A DNA stretch of 64,000 bases from an uncultured Clostridia bacterium. GTDB lineage: Bacteria; Bacillota; Clostridia; Oscillospirales; Acutalibacteraceae. The notes beneath the pieces are model-generated. The model made no database searches. It saw nothing but the letters and a program-made list of their open reading frames with translations, and was not told the origin of the DNA. The stretch is taken from assembly GCA_937892525.1 (NCBI GenBank), contig CALAEV010000041.1:17714-81713 (forward strand). Direction: 5' to 3'. Positions 63,267 to 64,000 of the stretch are shown one piece after another. The position numbers and the translations under genes are program-made. Position 1 is the stretch's first letter, and every line of letters begins with the position of its first letter.

Positions 63267-63785
63267 CTAATAAAGTAGGTCTTCCAGAAGATTTTTAAGT
63301 TTTTTGCGAAGTCGTGACAGCCTCATCGTTACTGCCCCTACTGAAAGATTTGTTTCAGTTGCAATCTGTTCAATCTTTTTACCGTTTACATATTTTTCGG
63401 TATAGAAAAACTTTTCTTCTTCGTCTAAACTATTTTCAAGAATTTTTATGTATTTTTCGCAATCTATTTCATCTGTAACTGCGATTTCAATTGTGTTGTC
63501 AGGGTCATCAAGTGACACCGTATTCATTTCTTCCGTAACAACTTTTGTTTTCTGTTTTTTCACTATATTATCAAGTGTTCTGTATAAAAATGCTTTTGGG
63601 TACTCAAATTCTTCCCCTGACTGCAACCGATTATAGAAAACCGTAAACGCCTCTTGCACACAATCCTCGGAAAAGCCACTACTTTCACGAAGTCTGGCAT
63701 GGGCGAAGTTTATTAAACTTTGATAATAATCTTTATAACACTGTTCAAAAATTGTGTCGGAAGCTGTTTTGCTTCCCTTAACCAT
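63267..63785 (-). CDS. ECF-type RNA polymerase sigma factor
   Basis: 172 residues. Region 2 with SLINFAHARLRESSGFSEDCVQEAFTVFYNR; a linker; region 4 with FFYTEKYVNGKKIEQIATETNLSVGAVTMRLSRLRKKL, the helix-turn-helix for the -35. Short and without region 1 or 3, hence extracytoplasmic function type. AGGAG precedes the ATG. First gene of a three-gene operon with the anti-sigma and BspA-like genes. Confidence 0.9.
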   Translation of the reverse strand: MVKGSKTASDTIFEQCYKDYYQSLINFAHARLRESSGFSEDCVQEAFTVFYNRLQSGEEFEYPKAFLYRTLDNIVKKQKTKVVTEEMNTVSLDDPDNTIEIAVTDEIDCEKYIKILENSLDEEEKFFYTEKYVNGKKIEQIATETNLSVGAVTMRLSRLRKKLKNLLEDLLY

Positions 63786-63995
63786 ATCTTCGCTCCTTTC
63801 GTAATGTAGTGCTCCAAAATATAAAAACCTAACAAAAATTTTTCAAAAATATTTTATCAAATCTTCACATACCTTGTAAATTGTGAGTTCATACATAAAA
63901 CAAAGAAAAAAATTTACAATTTATACATTGATTTTATACTTTTAGAATAGTAAAATATTGACAATACTTTTCATATAATATTTTTTGGTGATAAT
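63786..63995. other. AT-rich intergenic region upstream of the sigma operon
   Basis: About 210 bases, very AT-rich. TTGTAAATT (63874-63882) and AATTTACAA (63911-63919) form an inverted repeat 28 bases apart. No sure promoter for the sigma gene was seen; ECF self-recognition sites are hard to spot by eye. Confidence 0.5.
63928..63956 (+). promoter_or_regulatory. Candidate promoter for a divergent gene at the right edge
   Basis: TTGATT, 17 bases, TAAAAT on the plus strand, 39 bases before an ATG at 63996 preceded by GGTGATA. Confidence 0.4.
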
Positions 63996-64000
63996 ATGAG
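63996..64000 (+). CDS. Possible start of a gene cut by the window edge
   Basis: ATGAG at the very end with a GGTG ribosome-like site seven bases upstream. Only the first codon and two bases are visible; nothing can be said of the product. Confidence 0.3.

Overview
The window is a chromosomal segment of a low-GC, Gram-positive, anaerobic member of the Clostridia, most like the Oscillospiraceae/Ruminococcaceae. The support is a meso-DAP-type murE, spoIID and an FtsI-type penicillin-binding protein with PASTA domains, an L21-Prp-L27 cluster whose L27 has the cleavable Firmicutes N-terminus, and the darA-holB-ricT cluster. An 8-Cys 2[4Fe-4S] ferredoxin, three tandem FemABX-like genes, and surface proteins of BspA leucine-rich-repeat type also fit. 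The taxon is an inference; no rRNA gene is present.

Layout. 1-11.3 kb: division and cell wall (dcw) cluster on the minus strand, in transcription order mraZ-rsmH-ftsL-pbp-murE-murF-mraY-ftsW-murG-murA (murA runs off the left edge; murD is missing from its usual place). 11.4-14.4 kb: pncB-ppa-NERD operon on the minus strand. 14.4-18.7 kb: nitroreductase, hisH-hisF, a NagD-like HAD phosphatase, a TIM-barrel epimerase and a DUF2809 membrane protein. 18.8-23 kb: tRNA-Thr and tRNA-Tyr, then three femX-like genes. 23-28.3 kb: short transcription units (unknown membrane protein, GtrA-like protein, glnA, sdpI/sdpR-like pair, fucO-like dehydrogenase), several bounded by a terminator that abuts the next promoter. 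28.3-36 kb: methylthioadenosine/5'-deoxyadenosine salvage genes (deaminase, phosphorylase, mtnA), a cyclophilin, and an ABC transporter. 36-41.6 kb: TetR regulator, CDF metal transporter, PRPP synthetase and a GH2 glycosidase. 41.6-45.2 kb: Fur-family regulator with a His-rich heavy-metal permease, a yerC-methyltransferase-hslO operon and a ferredoxin. 45.2-50.7 kb: ricT, holB, darA, an AEC transporter, a membrane protein and citrate synthase. 50.8-58.5 kb: spoIID, alaA, rpmA-prp-rplU, an HMGL-like aldolase, an E2-like acyltransferase, tRNA-Arg, ychF and tcdA. 58.5-63.8 kb: ECF sigma factor, membrane protein with an Ig-like ectodomain (probable anti-sigma factor) and a large BspA-type surface protein in one tight operon.

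Most of the window is housekeeping. The parts most worth a second look are: the sigma/anti-sigma/surface-protein operon at the right end; the deaminase-first MTA/5'-deoxyadenosine salvage operon followed by a FucO-like reductase, which may be part of a DHAP-shunt-like pathway; the Fur/His-rich permease unit with a consensus promoter covered by a 23-bp inverted repeat; the orphan SdpR/SdpI-like pair with a 25-bp operator; the E2-like acyltransferase that lacks its DG motif; and a family of small intergenic repeats. No CRISPR array, prophage or insertion sequence was seen. There is no gene-free stretch longer than about 240 bases.
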